From positions 103,378-167,377 of the forward strand of contig NZ_LXFU01000053.1 of the NCBI RefSeq assembly GCF_001657485.1: a DNA stretch of 64,000 bases. Direction: 5' to 3'. This stretch comes from Rhizobium sp. WYCCWR10014 (GTDB taxonomy: Bacteria; Pseudomonadota; Alphaproteobacteria; Rhizobiales; Rhizobiaceae). Positions within the stretch are counted from its first letter, which is position 1. The number at the start of each line of letters is the position of its first letter. A program made the translations under genes and the position numbers. Below are positions 8,676-17,808 of the stretch, one piece after another. The notes under the pieces were generated by a model that did not search any database, was not told the DNA's origin, and saw only the letters and a program-made list of their open reading frames with translations.

Positions 8676-9702
8676 TTGCCGTCAGCGATCCGGCGGAGGG
8701 AGTTTAACAGTTTTCAGAGCGGGCCGACCTGCTCCATCCCGAAATGATTGATGAGGGCAGGCTAGCGCGAACTCGTGGTGCGCCAAGAGCCGGACGCGCG
8801 AATGGAGATTGACTCAATGATCGACGACGATCCGCCCTGGGACTGCCTTGCATGACCCTTCACCCGATCAAGGGTGCAGCCTCGCTTGTCTCCACCTGAC
8901 TGAGGTCGAGGCCGAGCTATCGAACAAGGCGATCACCAAACTGGCCGATCTGGCGCCGACGCCCAACGACGGCGACACATCCATCCGCCCATCACAGGCG
9001 AAAGCTGCCGTCGGCATTCAGCCATCCGCCGCATCACTAAAGGCTTCGGCCTCAGACCAGCAAACCTCAAGAAGGGGATCCATCGGTATAGCTTGGACGG
9101 ACGAGCCGATCGATGCACCGCGAGTTCACAGGCTGCTAGATTCGTAGCCCTCACGTGCCGCGCCCTCTCCCGCCCTCTCCTGAGACGCGTCGCAGGGGCT
9201 TCGAAGGACGGAACCGCCGCCTACCAATTTGCCCAGCGAAGCATTGCCGTTAGCCAAACAGCCTAACGCCGAGCGACGGGCGGCTTCGATTGCCGCTTCG
9301 TCAACGAGACACAAGAGCGGCGAGAATGACGCCTCATCGGCGCCTTGCCTTCTGGTCGCGGATCACACTCGGAGAGAGAACTATAGCGCCGCAGCCTCTC
9401 TGAATGGGTGGCGCTCTGCCCCTGCCCAAACGGGTAGCAAGTTCTTGGTATCGCGGACCCGTCCGCAGACCCGACAGAGATCATCGAAACTCTTGGAGCC
9501 GATGCGCCACGTCTGCTCGGCAAGACGCATGAAACCGCTGTTCCATGCTGCCGGGCAGGGACATCGACGAGGCCACATTCCCGCAGGTCCATGGCATCCT
9601 TCAGCGGCGCGGTATCAAGGATATTTTCCGGCCGCGCGCACCAATTGCTGAGGAGATCGGCTCGTGTGCAAACGATCTGACAGCCGCCAGATTGATCATC
9701 CG

Positions 9703-9718
9703 GTTGTCCGCGGACAAC
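9703..9718. repeat. 16-bp palindrome GTTGTCCGCGGACAAC, copy 2 (parS-like)
   Basis: Identical to the copy at 8660-8675, 1043 bp away, in the same gene-free tract. The flanking bases are not conserved beyond the 16 positions, which argues for selection on the palindrome itself rather than a recent duplication. Confidence 0.55.
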
Positions 9719-10325
9719 GGCACGATCAGGCGACATTCGGCCTGCACGGGTTTCGCAGATTCGCCTGAGGGAAGACTGGAGGGTCGACAGTCCTCCCGTC
9801 ATCGAGGCTGCGCCTTCCGTGCGACAGCCGACCGACAGAACGCTGTCTCGCTGCCACCGCATTCGGCTCTTCATGCGACCGAGCGGAAGGATCACTCGAC
9901 AGGGGAGGGGCTGGCTTTCGACCTACGGGATCGGCAGGCCGCAGCGAGGCTTTCCGACGCATCAGCTCATTGCGAACGGTGGCCGCCGATATCGACCGAC
10001 AGTCCGTCAGCGCACATGATCCAGCGGACGACTATCGCCGATCTGCTTGCGGCAGCGAGCGCGCGTATGTGGGAACGGGAGCCACCCGTTCGCCTTATCC
10101 TAGGATAGCCGACCGTGGCGCCACGGCCTCGCCGCCATGTCAGATGGGGCGGCGACCTCATTGATGCACGTTGTTTGACGACGCGCAGCCCGTCGCTCTC
10201 AAGGCAATGTGGAAGACCTGCGTTAATCCCGGCCGATATGGCAGGAGATGATCCTGCGCCATACAAAGGGGCGCTGGAGATTCCCAGCAATGAGCTGCCC
10301 GGAGCAGCGCTGGCAGTGACAGTCC

Positions 10326-10336
10326 GGGGGGGGGGG
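10326..10336. repeat. Run of eleven G
   Basis: Homopolymer of 11 G between AGTCC and CGGCC, in the gene-free tract. Such runs slip in replication and are error-prone in sequencing. Any reading frame across this point is unreliable. Confidence 0.9.
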
Positions 10337-11061
10337 CGGCCGGTGGCACATAACGCCAGGCTGCGAGCTTGCCGACGTCCGGAGCAGCGCGCATCATGTC
10401 ACCGCTTTGCCGCACAGTTGCTATCGCGTGGAGGCTTGGCGATCGCGATACGCGGTCTGCCGATTACCGAGACGCTATCAAGCAACCACCGTGGCCATCA
10501 AGATCGCATCAGCAGGCAGGCAGTGTCTCGACGACACTCCGTTATGCGGCGCGCCGGTGAGAGCAATCGGCTTGCAGGCAGCCGGCCTAGTATTTGCCCG
10601 TTGATAACGCAAACGGCTATTGCAGGCCATTGTCACCGGCGCTATTGTTTGTTGGACTTGCTGCAAGCACATCGCCTGAGGCGCCGGTCGCAGGTAGGCG
10701 CCCGCTTCAGATCGCAGCAGGTGGAATTCAGATCCAAGCCGCGCCTCCGATACGGCTGCGCACCAATCTACCGCTTCGCGGCTGCCAAGCCGCCCCATCG
10801 GTAGACTTGTCGAAAAGACACCCAGCACCGCAGTAACGAAACTAAAGTCCCGATTTGCTTCCGTAGCAAGATGCGACTGCAGTGATATCAATAGCTTATA
10901 AACGTACCGGCTGCGCGGCTCAATCGTTCCAATCCCTGTTCCCTGACCCGATTGGAGCAACGAACGATCAGGCCCCGCATCAAATGTCCGCAGGAAAGCA
11001 ACGGCTTGCATCCTTTAGCGGCACCCTGCGTTATCTCCGCACCAGATCGGAGAACATCCTC

Positions 11062-12141
11062 ATGCCAGATGTACTTCACCTCAAGAAATTCCCCGTTGCG
11101 GCGACAATGATGGCCGCAGCGATTGGCGCACTTGTGTTGATGCAGGCAACCGAGCGCAGGTCGGTCACCTCGTCTGCGGATACCGGCCGCGCAACTGACG
11201 ATCATGGCCGCAATGCCAGCACGCCCGAGGCTATCCCATTGAGTGGCCTTCGCGATGTGTTCTGGCGCGTCTTCCACGAGGTCCTCGCCGACCGGGTCAC
11301 GTTGATTGCCGCGGGCGTGACCTTCTATCTGCTGCTGGCGCTGTTTCCAGCCATGGCCGCGTTGGTATCACTCTACGGGCTGGTTGCAGATCCGGCCACC
11401 ATATCCGAACATCTTCGCGAATTGGCTGGCCTCATGCCATCTGGAGCGTTCGATCTTCTTGCCAATCAGATCAAGGAACTCGTTGATCGGCGCGATGCCA
11501 CGCTCGGCATCACCTTCTTCGTCGGCCTCGGCATCGCCCTCTGGAGCACGCATAGCGGTACGCTGGCGATCTTCGACGCGATGAACGTGGCTTATGAGGA
11601 GGAGGAGAAGCGGGGGCTCATCCGGTTGAACCTGATCGGCCTCTGCTTCACCTTATGCGCAACGCTTTTGACGGTGGTCATGGTAGCGCTCGTCGGGATC
11701 ATGCCGGTTGTCCTTTCCTATCTCTGGCTCGATCAATTCAAGGAGCACTTGGCCCTTCTCATGCGATGGCCGCTGCTTCTGCTGGTCGTCGCAGTGGCCG
11801 TTACATCGGTCTACCGCTTCGGCCCCAGCCGGGAGCCTGCCAAGCTCCGGTGGATGACTTGGGGCGCGGTTCTGACCACGGCCGCCTGGACCGCCATGTC
11901 CCTCGGCTTCTCCTACTATCTGGATCACTTCGCCAATTACAACGCGACATACGGCACGCTCGGCGCACTGATCGGCTTCCTCATCTGGATCTGGCTTTCC
12001 GTCGTCATTCTCATCATCGGAGGCGAGCTTAACGCCGAACTGGAGCATCAGACCGCGAAGGACACGACGACAGGAACGCCGATGCCGATGGGAGCGCGCG
12101 GAGCCTATGTCGCGGACACTCTGGGCGAGACTATGAGCTGA
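11062..12141 (+). CDS. YihY/BrkB-family inner-membrane protein
   Basis: Integral membrane protein of 359 aa. After a cytoplasmic/linker N-terminus with one hydrophobic stretch (about residues 12-28), the BrkB core begins near residue 60 (FWRVFHEVLADRVTLIAAGVTFY). About six helices follow, including LIRLNLIGLCFTLCATLLTVV. Near the C-terminus are YNATYGTLGALIGFLIWIW and a GGELNAELE motif, both diagnostic of this family. Its biochemical role is not established; older names suggesting ribonuclease BN are wrong. The ATG at 11062 follows GGAGAAC; longer in-frame starts extend into the gene-free tract. Confidence 0.88.
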   Translation: MPDVLHLKKFPVAATMMAAAIGALVLMQATERRSVTSSADTGRATDDHGRNASTPEAIPLSGLRDVFWRVFHEVLADRVTLIAAGVTFYLLLALFPAMAALVSLYGLVADPATISEHLRELAGLMPSGAFDLLANQIKELVDRRDATLGITFFVGLGIALWSTHSGTLAIFDAMNVAYEEEEKRGLIRLNLIGLCFTLCATLLTVVMVALVGIMPVVLSYLWLDQFKEHLALLMRWPLLLLVVAVAVTSVYRFGPSREPAKLRWMTWGAVLTTAAWTAMSLGFSYYLDHFANYNATYGTLGALIGFLIWIWLSVVILIIGGELNAELEHQTAKDTTTGTPMPMGARGAYVADTLGETMS

Positions 12142-12212
12142 CCGCTATGATTGCTCCTCTCATATGGTTTTGATGTATTCTGACATTTCTGCCAGTCCCG
12201 AAACAGGAGACG

Positions 12213-13499
12213 ATGATGACCGCCCCGCATCCTTCCAAAACCCATATCGGCAATCATGCCCTGCATCCCGAAACACAGATGCTGAATTACGGCTACGATC
12301 CGGAGCTCTCGGAAGGGGCGGTCAAGCCGCCGGTATTCCTCACCTCGACCTTCGTGTTCAAGACGGCCGAGGATGGTCGCGACTTCTTCGATTACGTGTC
12401 GGGCCGTCGCGAGCCGCCAGAGGGGAAGGGGGCGGGCCTCGTCTATTCGCGCTTCAACCATCCGAACAGCGAGATCGTCGAGGACAGGCTGGCCGTCTAC
12501 GAACGAACGGAAAGCGGCGTGCTGTTTTCATCCGGCATGGCGGCGATCGCCACCACTCTGCTCGCCTTCATCCGGCCGGGGGATGCGATCCTGCATTCGC
12601 AGCCACTCTACGGAGGAACGGAAACATTGCTGGCGAAGACCTTCCTGAACCTCGGCGCCGCCGCCGTCGGGTTTGTCGACGGCGTCAGCGAAGGATCGGT
12701 GCAGAAGGCGGCGGAAGAGGCGATGGCCAAGGGCCGCGTTTCCGTCATCCTGATCGAGACGCCTGCCAATCCGACCAACAGCCTGGTCGATGTCGCGATG
12801 ATCCGACGCGTTGCCGACACGATCGGCGCAAGACAGGGCCATATGCCGATCATCGTCTGCGACAACACTCTGCTCGGACCGGTCTTCCAGCGGCCGATCG
12901 AGCACGGTGCCGATATTTCGCTCTATTCGCTGACGAAATATGTCGGTGGTCATTCCGATCTGATCGCCGGCGCCGTTCTTGGTCGAAAGGCGGTAATCAA
13001 GCAGATCAAGGCCCTGCGCGGCGCGATCGGCACGCAGCTCGATCCACATTCCTGCTGGATGCTCGGCCGTTCGCTGGAAACGCTGCAGCTCCGTATGGAA
13101 CGGGCAAACAGCAATGCGCGGACCGTCGCCGACTATCTGCGCGATCACCCGAAGGTCGAGAAGGTCCACTATCTGCCCTACAACGATCCGGAATCACCGG
13201 CCGGCCGGACCTTCACCGCGCAATGCACCGGCGCCGGCTCGACTTTCTCTTTCGACATTCGCGGCGGGCAGCCAGCCTCGTTCAAATTCCTGAACGCGCT
13301 GCAGATCTTCAAGCTTGCGGTCAGCTTGGGCGGCACGGAATCGCTTGCGAGCCATCCAGCCGCCATGACACATTCCGGCGTGCCCGCCGATGTCCGCCAG
13401 CGCATCGGGGTTCTGGAATCGACGATCCGCCTTTCGATCGGCATCGAGCATCCGGACGATCTGATCGCCGACCTGGAGATGGCGCTGCAGGCGGTGTGA
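12213..13499 (+). CDS. Cystathionine gamma-synthase-family PLP enzyme
   Basis: Cys/Met-metabolism PLP-dependent enzyme of 428 aa, fold type I. The PLP-binding lysine is in SLYSLTKYVGGHSD; upstream are YSRFNHPNSEIVEDRLA and the SSGMAAIATTLL loop, and the C-terminus has SLGGTESLASHPAAMTH. These fit cystathionine gamma-synthase, O-acylhomoserine sulfhydrylase or methionine gamma-lyase, which cannot be separated by eye. AGGAG stands 6 bases before the ATG. It lies between unrelated genes and ends at a strong hairpin, so it is probably monocistronic. The exact role in methionine or cysteine metabolism is open. Confidence 0.88.
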   Translation: MMTAPHPSKTHIGNHALHPETQMLNYGYDPELSEGAVKPPVFLTSTFVFKTAEDGRDFFDYVSGRREPPEGKGAGLVYSRFNHPNSEIVEDRLAVYERTESGVLFSSGMAAIATTLLAFIRPGDAILHSQPLYGGTETLLAKTFLNLGAAAVGFVDGVSEGSVQKAAEEAMAKGRVSVILIETPANPTNSLVDVAMIRRVADTIGARQGHMPIIVCDNTLLGPVFQRPIEHGADISLYSLTKYVGGHSDLIAGAVLGRKAVIKQIKALRGAIGTQLDPHSCWMLGRSLETLQLRMERANSNARTVADYLRDHPKVEKVHYLPYNDPESPAGRTFTAQCTGAGSTFSFDIRGGQPASFKFLNALQIFKLAVSLGGTESLASHPAAMTHSGVPADVRQRIGVLESTIRLSIGIEHPDDLIADLEMALQAV

Positions 13500-13512
13500 T
13501 CGGGGGAGAAAC

Positions 13513-13535
13513 GATGCCCGGCGGCGCCGGGCATC
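13513..13535. terminator. Hairpin between convergent genes, probable bidirectional terminator
   Basis: A perfect 10-bp stem GATGCCCGGC with a 3-nt loop lies between the stop of the PLP enzyme and the stop of the cupin gene. The minus strand continues GTTTCTCC, only weakly U-rich, so efficiency is uncertain. Confidence 0.6.
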
Positions 13536-13546
13536 GAGCATGGCCT

Positions 13547-13960
13547 TTACTTGTCGTCGATTGTCAGTTCCGTCTCGTCGGTATCCAGCACGAACACCGC
13601 AAGCAGGCGCGCCGGCTTTGTCTTGCTGGCGTTTTTGCTGACGCTGTGATGATCGCCGGGAAATTCGGGAAAGCTTTCGCCGGCCTTGTAGACCTTCTCC
13701 GGCCCGTCATTCACCTTGCTGGTGATCGCCCCTTCGAGAACAGTGGCATAGATGAAGGCCGACGCCGGGTGCGTATGGCCGGGCGAGGAACCGCCCGGCG
13801 CATATTCGACGAGCACCCCCCGCATGCTCTTGCCGGGAACATTGGGAAGCTTCTGGTCAAAAACGACGCTTATCTTCGCTTTCCCACCTCCGGCGTGAGC
13901 CTGAGTGCCGGCGGCAAGGACAAGGGCGAAGGCTGCTGCCGAGATCATTTTCCTGAGCAT
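13547..13960 (-). CDS. Exported single-domain cupin protein
   Basis: Small cupin of 137 aa with a Sec signal peptide (MLRKMISAAAFALVLAAG, cleavage near THAHA/AHAGG). The metal-binding cupin motif 1 is recognisable in PGGSSPGHTHPASAFIYATVLEG (His-x-His followed by Glu), and motif 2 in GESFPEFPGDHHSVSKNAS. It probably binds a divalent metal in the periplasm; enzymatic or sensing function is unknown. GAGGAG lies 9 bases before the chosen ATG; the upstream in-frame extension has no ribosome site. It lies 62 bases downstream of the reductase gene on the same strand and is likely co-transcribed with it. Confidence 0.82.
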   Translation of the reverse strand: MLRKMISAAAFALVLAAGTQAHAGGGKAKISVVFDQKLPNVPGKSMRGVLVEYAPGGSSPGHTHPASAFIYATVLEGAITSKVNDGPEKVYKAGESFPEFPGDHHSVSKNASKTKPARLLAVFVLDTDETELTIDDK

Positions 13961-14022
13961 GTCTGGTCTCCTCAATTGATAGAATGGGTCGACAGGCTGG
14001 GTCGACAGACGCAGCCTCGCTG

Positions 14023-14787
14023 TCAGGCGCTCTTTTTCTGCGGCGGCTGACGGCTGAGCCAATCGTCGAAGCGGATCTGGCCGAGCCGAGCCTTGGCCCC
14101 GGTCACAAGCGAATTGTCCTCGAGCTCGACGCCGAAATAGCGGGCATGCGGATCGGCGACCACCTGGCGGGGATCGTTCATCGCATTGAAGAGACGCGTC
14201 ACGATTTCGGTGAGGCGGATTTTTTCCGGCCCGCCGATTTCGATCGTACCGTTGACGGGCTGGGCGAGCGCCACATCGGCCATAACGTCGGCGACGTCGT
14301 CCGAGGCGATCGGCTGCAGATAGGCCGGCGACAGATGCGCCGTCTGGCCGATCGTGTTCGACTGAGCAATGCCAGCCATGAACTCATGAAACTGGGTGGA
14401 ATGCACGATGGTGTAGGGTATGCCGGAGCTCTTGATCAGCTCTTCCTGGGCCATCTTGGCGCGCATATAGCTGCTGCCCTGCAGCCGCTCCATGCCGACG
14501 ATCGACAGCGCGATATGATGCTTCACGCCGGCGGCAGCACCTGCCTTGAGCAGATTGCGGCCCGACGTCTGGAAGAATTCCAGGACGGCCTTGTCCTCGA
14601 ACGAGGGCGAGTTTGCGAGGTCGAGCACCACCTGTGCGCCGGCGAGCGCTTCCGCCAGGCCTTTGCCGGTGATCGTGTCCACACCCGAATTCGGCGAAGC
14701 CGCCAAGACGTCGTGCCCCTTGCTGCGCAATCTTTCCACGGTCTTTGAACCGATGAGGCCCGTGCCGCCGATAACGACGATTTTCAT
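14023..14787 (-). CDS. NmrA-like NAD(P)-binding SDR-family protein
   Basis: Atypical short-chain reductase-like protein of 254 aa. The Rossmann motif VIGGTGLIGSKTVERL is at residues 4-19, followed by LDLANSPSFED and HHIALSIVGMERL. No classical YxxxK catalytic pair is evident, which fits NmrA/HSCARG-type redox sensors or NAD(P)H:quinone oxidoreductase-like proteins rather than ordinary dehydrogenases. AAGGAGA lies 7 bases before the ATG. It precedes the exported cupin gene, and the pair faces away from the AhpD-like gene across a 380-bp spacer. A stress-related redox role is suggested by that neighbour, not shown. Confidence 0.8.
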   Translation of the reverse strand: MKIVVIGGTGLIGSKTVERLRSKGHDVLAASPNSGVDTITGKGLAEALAGAQVVLDLANSPSFEDKAVLEFFQTSGRNLLKAGAAAGVKHHIALSIVGMERLQGSSYMRAKMAQEELIKSSGIPYTIVHSTQFHEFMAGIAQSNTIGQTAHLSPAYLQPIASDDVADVMADVALAQPVNGTIEIGGPEKIRLTEIVTRLFNAMNDPRQVVADPHARYFGVELEDNSLVTGAKARLGQIRFDDWLSRQPPQKKSA

Positions 14788-15169
14788 GGGTAGTCTCCTT
14801 TTCCTTTACGAGGAGTTTCCTCTGTTGACCTGAAAGCGAGCAGGCAACTGCTCGGCATGCCCCCGCGCCCTCGATGAGCGAAGCGACTTCATCGGCACCG
14901 TTGCCGGTGCGGCCGGTGTAACCGATGGGCAGGAGGATGCGCCGGATCGCGGCCCCAAACTATTCTACCTCGGTCGCTGTCACCCTATGCGAACGTAGTA
15001 GGCGATCTGGCTCTGCGGTCGAGGCAGTCGGCCGAAGTGGCGGGACATCACATCGACAGGCCTCGAGCAAACCTACCATCGGGGCAGATGGTCGACCCGG
15101 AAAGCAAGGCGTATTCACTGGTCCGCAAGCCAGTGACTCCGGCCATCAATCCGCACGATGGAGATAAGA
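14788..15169. other. Intergenic, 382 bp, divergent promoters and a possible coding remnant
   Basis: The spacer separates the divergent reductase and AhpD-like genes and must hold promoters for both; no clear -35/-10 pair was identified. The minus strand is open from 14959 (just after a TAG) and reads protein-like (for example RRILLPIGYTGRTGNGADE), but it lacks a start and runs out of frame into the reductase gene. It could be the remnant of a deleted gene; the family was not recognised. Confidence 0.35.
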
Positions 15170-15628
15170 ATGATCAAGCGTCTGAACTTCATGGCCCATA
15201 AGAACAGCGGCATCGACGGCCTGGTGGCTGTTGAAGGCTGGATAGCGAGCAGCTTCGATCCAAAGCTGCTCGAACTCGTCAAAGTGCGCGTTTCCCAAAT
15301 GAACGGATGTGCGCATTGCCTGCATATGCACCGCCAGGACGCGCTGAAGCTCGGCGAAACGGATGACCGGCTACTGCTTCTGAACGCGTGGCGGGAGTCG
15401 CAGCTCTTCACCACTCGGGAGCGGGCCGCACTCGCCTGGGCCGAGGCTCTCACTCAGATCGCGAAAAGCCATGCGCCGGATGATGTTTATGAAGAGGCGC
15501 ATGCCAACTTCCCGGATGACGAGCTCGTTGCGCTTTCGATCGGTGTTGCGATGATCAACGCCTGGAACAGGCTGGCGATCGGCTTTCGGCTTCAGCATCC
15601 GGCAGATCACAAACGCGCCGCCGCCTGA
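15170..15628 (+). CDS. Carboxymuconolactone decarboxylase/AhpD-family protein
   Basis: Alkylhydroperoxidase-like protein of 152 aa, all-helical CMD fold. The redox motif C47-A-H-C50 followed by H54 (CAHCLHMH) is the AhpD peroxidase signature, preceded by LLELVKVRVSQMNG. It could reduce peroxides or act as a gamma-carboxymuconolactone decarboxylase-like enzyme; the CxxC favours the first. The ATG at 15170 is preferred because GGAGATAAG lies just before it; an ATG at 15158 would be too close to any ribosome site. Monocistronic, ended by a strong hairpin. Confidence 0.88.
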   Translation: MIKRLNFMAHKNSGIDGLVAVEGWIASSFDPKLLELVKVRVSQMNGCAHCLHMHRQDALKLGETDDRLLLLNAWRESQLFTTRERAALAWAEALTQIAKSHAPDDVYEEAHANFPDDELVALSIGVAMINAWNRLAIGFRLQHPADHKRAAA

Positions 15629-15646
15629 CAGCTGCATGAGCAATAG

Positions 15647-15670
15647 GCCGGGCGAAAAGCTTCGCCCGGC
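15647..15670. terminator. Bidirectional hairpin terminator
   Basis: A perfect 10-bp stem GCCGGGCGAA with an AAGC loop sits between the converging AhpD-like and histidine kinase genes. Flanks are only moderately T-rich. Confidence 0.65.
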
Positions 15671-15704
15671 TATGCAAACTGAATTTGGCCGGGATTGCTG
15701 GGTC

Positions 15705-16454
15705 TCAGCCTTCGACGGGCAATCGCAGTGTCACCACCGTGCCTCGGCCGGGCTCGCTTTCCAGACGGAGATGGCCCCGTGCTTCCCGAACGAAGCGGTT
15801 CACCATCGGCAATCCGAGGCCGCCGAGCCCCGATGCTTTCGTCGTGAAGAACGGATCGCTCGCCCGGCGTAGCACATCTTCTGTCATCCCGAGACCATTG
15901 TCCGAAATCCGCAATTCGATCCCGGCTGCGGCGCGTTCGTCGTCGATGGCGGTGGCTATGATTGAAATCACGCCGCCATCCGGCATAGCGTCGCGTGCAT
16001 TGAGCAGCAGATTCATGATGGCGCTTTGCAGCCCTACGCGACTGCATCGGAAAATCGGAAGCGTCTCGCTGGCATATATCTCGAACGCGATATTGCGATC
16101 CCAGGTGGCTCTGGCCAGGGCTTCGATCTCCATCAGGCAAGCCCTGACGTCGACCGGCTCGGCCGCGGCATTGCCGTCGCTCGCAAGGCGCATCGTCTGC
16201 TGAACGAGCGTTCCTGCCCGCTGAAGCGAAATCCTGGCACTGGCGAAGACCGGCAGGAGGGTAGGGCCGATCTCGATGTCGGGACTGCGTGAAATCATGT
16301 TCAGCGCGGAGGTGGCGACCTGGATCAGATTGCCCAGATCGTGCACGACGCCGAATATGCCGTCGGCAGAATTTGCGTCGAGGGAAATTGCATCCGGTCG
16401 AGTGTGGGAAAAGTAAGCTTCATCGGCAAGACTGTTGGTATCTGACTGCGACAT
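15705..16454 (-). CDS. Soluble hybrid-less sensor histidine kinase
   Basis: Histidine kinase of 249 aa without membrane segments or an obvious sensor domain. The phospho-acceptor is H38 in FGVVHDLGNLIQ. The ATPase domain has the N box NARDAM, the G1 box ISDNGLGM, the F box DPFFTTK and the G2 segment GLGGLGLPMV. It thus has a complete catalytic core but only a short N-terminus (about 35 residues), so it must receive its signal from a partner protein or work as a phosphotransfer partner of an unlinked receiver. The start at 16454 has GAGGAG 7 bases upstream; an in-frame start at 16502 would add 16 residues. No response regulator is nearby. Confidence 0.82.
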   Translation of the reverse strand: MSQSDTNSLADEAYFSHTRPDAISLDANSADGIFGVVHDLGNLIQVATSALNMISRSPDIEIGPTLLPVFASARISLQRAGTLVQQTMRLASDGNAAAEPVDVRACLMEIEALARATWDRNIAFEIYASETLPIFRCSRVGLQSAIMNLLLNARDAMPDGGVISIIATAIDDERAAAGIELRISDNGLGMTEDVLRRASDPFFTTKASGLGGLGLPMVNRFVREARGHLRLESEPGRGTVVTLRLPVEG

Positions 16455-16605
16455 GTTTTGCTCCTCATCCGCTCCAGCAACAGACATGTCGTTCCCGAGC
16501 AAATGGAGGCTATGACGCGAGCGGGGTTGTAGTCGATTGGTTCAAGGGTGAGGGCAAGCAATACCGTCGTATGGTCTCGCGCCGGATGCCGTTACCCCTT
16601 TTGGG

Positions 16606-17808
16606 TCAGGAAAGCTGGGTAGCCTCGAACATGGCGGTGAGGCCGATGCCTCCGCCGATACCGATCATGGCCAGGCCGGTCGCGCCCGGCGCCCATCCGC
16701 TGAGATCGCGGATCAGCTGGCTGTAGAGCCGGGTCACGAGGATTGCGCCGGAGGCCCCGAACGGGTGGCCCAAGGCAATTGCTCCGCCGTTCCTGTTGAT
16801 CGTGTCGGCAGGAATATCGAGCTGATCGAGCGATGCCAGAACCTGGGCCGCGAAGGCCTCGTTGAACTCGATGGCATTGATGCCGGAGAGCGGGACCCCG
16901 GGCTGACGCTGCAGCAGCTTCCTGGTCGAGGCCACCGGCCCAATGCCGAGCAGATTGGGATCCACACCGGCAGCGGCGCTATCGATGAAGGCAAGGCCCT
17001 TTTCGATATCCATGCTTCTCGCCATTGCGCGGCTCATGACAAGCACCAGGCAGGCGCCGTCGTTCAGCGGGCATGCATTGCCTGCCGTCACCGAACCATC
17101 GGCCAGGAAGACCGGCCGGAGGTTTGCGAGCGCCTCGAGAGATGTTGACGCGCGTGGGCACTCGTCCCGTTCGACCAGACCGTGGCCGGTGGAAATGTCG
17201 ACGATCTCTGGCCGAAAGATGCCCGCCTCGGCCGCCTGTACGGCGAGCCGGTGGCTGCGCAGGGCGAATTCATCCTGTCTCTGGCGCGATATGCCGAACT
17301 GACGCGCGACATTTTCGGCGGCAATTCCCATTTCCGGGTCGCCGATCGTTTCAGGCGAAAACCGGGCGCGCCCGTAAAATCGCGGCGGCATCCCATTCGC
17401 CTTTGGTCTTTCGACGCGCCATGGCGCGGTGCTGACGCTCTCCACGCCGCCGGCCAGAAAGCACGAACCGGCTTTGGCCTGGATCAACCGGGCTGCCGTG
17501 ATGATCGCTTCCAGGCCCGAGCCGCATTGCCGATCGATCGAAACACCCGGAACCGCCATGGGCAGACCTGCGGTCAGCGCTGCCAGCCGCGCGATATTTC
17601 CGCCGCCGCCGGCGGCGTTGCCCACCAGAACGTCGTCTATGGTGTCAGGTGCAATTCCCGTTTCGGAAAGGATCCGATGAATGATCGGCGCAAGCAGGTC
17701 TTCCGCCGCGACAGTCGCAAGCGATCCGAAAGCCCGGCCGATCGGCGACCGGTAGGCGGCAACCACGACCGGCTGCCAATCCACGTCAGGCTGGAAGGCG
17801 TAGGACAA
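16606..17808 (-). CDS. Thiolase-family enzyme lacking the second catalytic Cys
   Basis: Thiolase-fold protein, 400 aa from a TTG at 17808 that has GGAG 6 bases upstream; GTG codons at 17862 and 17784 are alternatives. The acyl-accepting Cys is present in SIDRQCGSGLEAI, as are NEAFAAQ and the His of GGAIALGHPFGASGA. In ordinary thiolases the C-terminal motif is CIGGGQG; here it reads GIGGGIG, and the codon is GGT, so the base Cys is replaced by Gly. It may therefore be an acyltransferase or non-classical condensing enzyme rather than acetyl-CoA acetyltransferase. The start lies inside the end of the acyl-CoA ligase gene, implying coupled translation. Gene length is normal. Confidence 0.85.
   Translation of the reverse strand: MSYAFQPDVDWQPVVVAAYRSPIGRAFGSLATVAAEDLLAPIIHRILSETGIAPDTIDDVLVGNAAGGGGNIARLAALTAGLPMAVPGVSIDRQCGSGLEAIITAARLIQAKAGSCFLAGGVESVSTAPWRVERPKANGMPPRFYGRARFSPETIGDPEMGIAAENVARQFGISRQRQDEFALRSHRLAVQAAEAGIFRPEIVDISTGHGLVERDECPRASTSLEALANLRPVFLADGSVTAGNACPLNDGACLVLVMSRAMARSMDIEKGLAFIDSAAAGVDPNLLGIGPVASTRKLLQRQPGVPLSGINAIEFNEAFAAQVLASLDQLDIPADTINRNGGAIALGHPFGASGAILVTRLYSQLIRDLSGWAPGATGLAMIGIGGGIGLTAMFEATQLS

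Larger units (their letters stand above)
7656..11061. other. 3.4-kb stretch without a convincing protein gene
   Basis: All reading frames were read. Open stretches exist on both strands (the longest about 690 bases at 10115-10804), but they overlap in conflicting frames, lack good Shine-Dalgarno signals and give Arg/Ser/Pro-rich translations with no recognisable family. The tract does hold a minus-strand small RNA (8432-8545), two copies of a 16-bp palindrome (8660-8675 and 9703-9718) and a run of eleven G (10326-10336). It may be decayed DNA or a mainly structural/regulatory region of the replicon. Confidence 0.6.

Noticed and set aside
7880..9895. Several 180-210 codon frames on both strands
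   Set aside because: Translations lack any pattern; they overlap a better-supported small RNA and palindromes.
10115..11011. Overlapping frames at 10115-10804 (+) and 10478-11011 (-)
   Set aside because: No ribosome site, no motif and mutual conflict; one crosses a G11 run. Treated as non-coding.
12164..14050. 628-codon plus-strand frame overlapping the PLP enzyme and cupin genes
   Set aside because: Out of frame with two recognisable genes, with Arg-rich random-like sequence.
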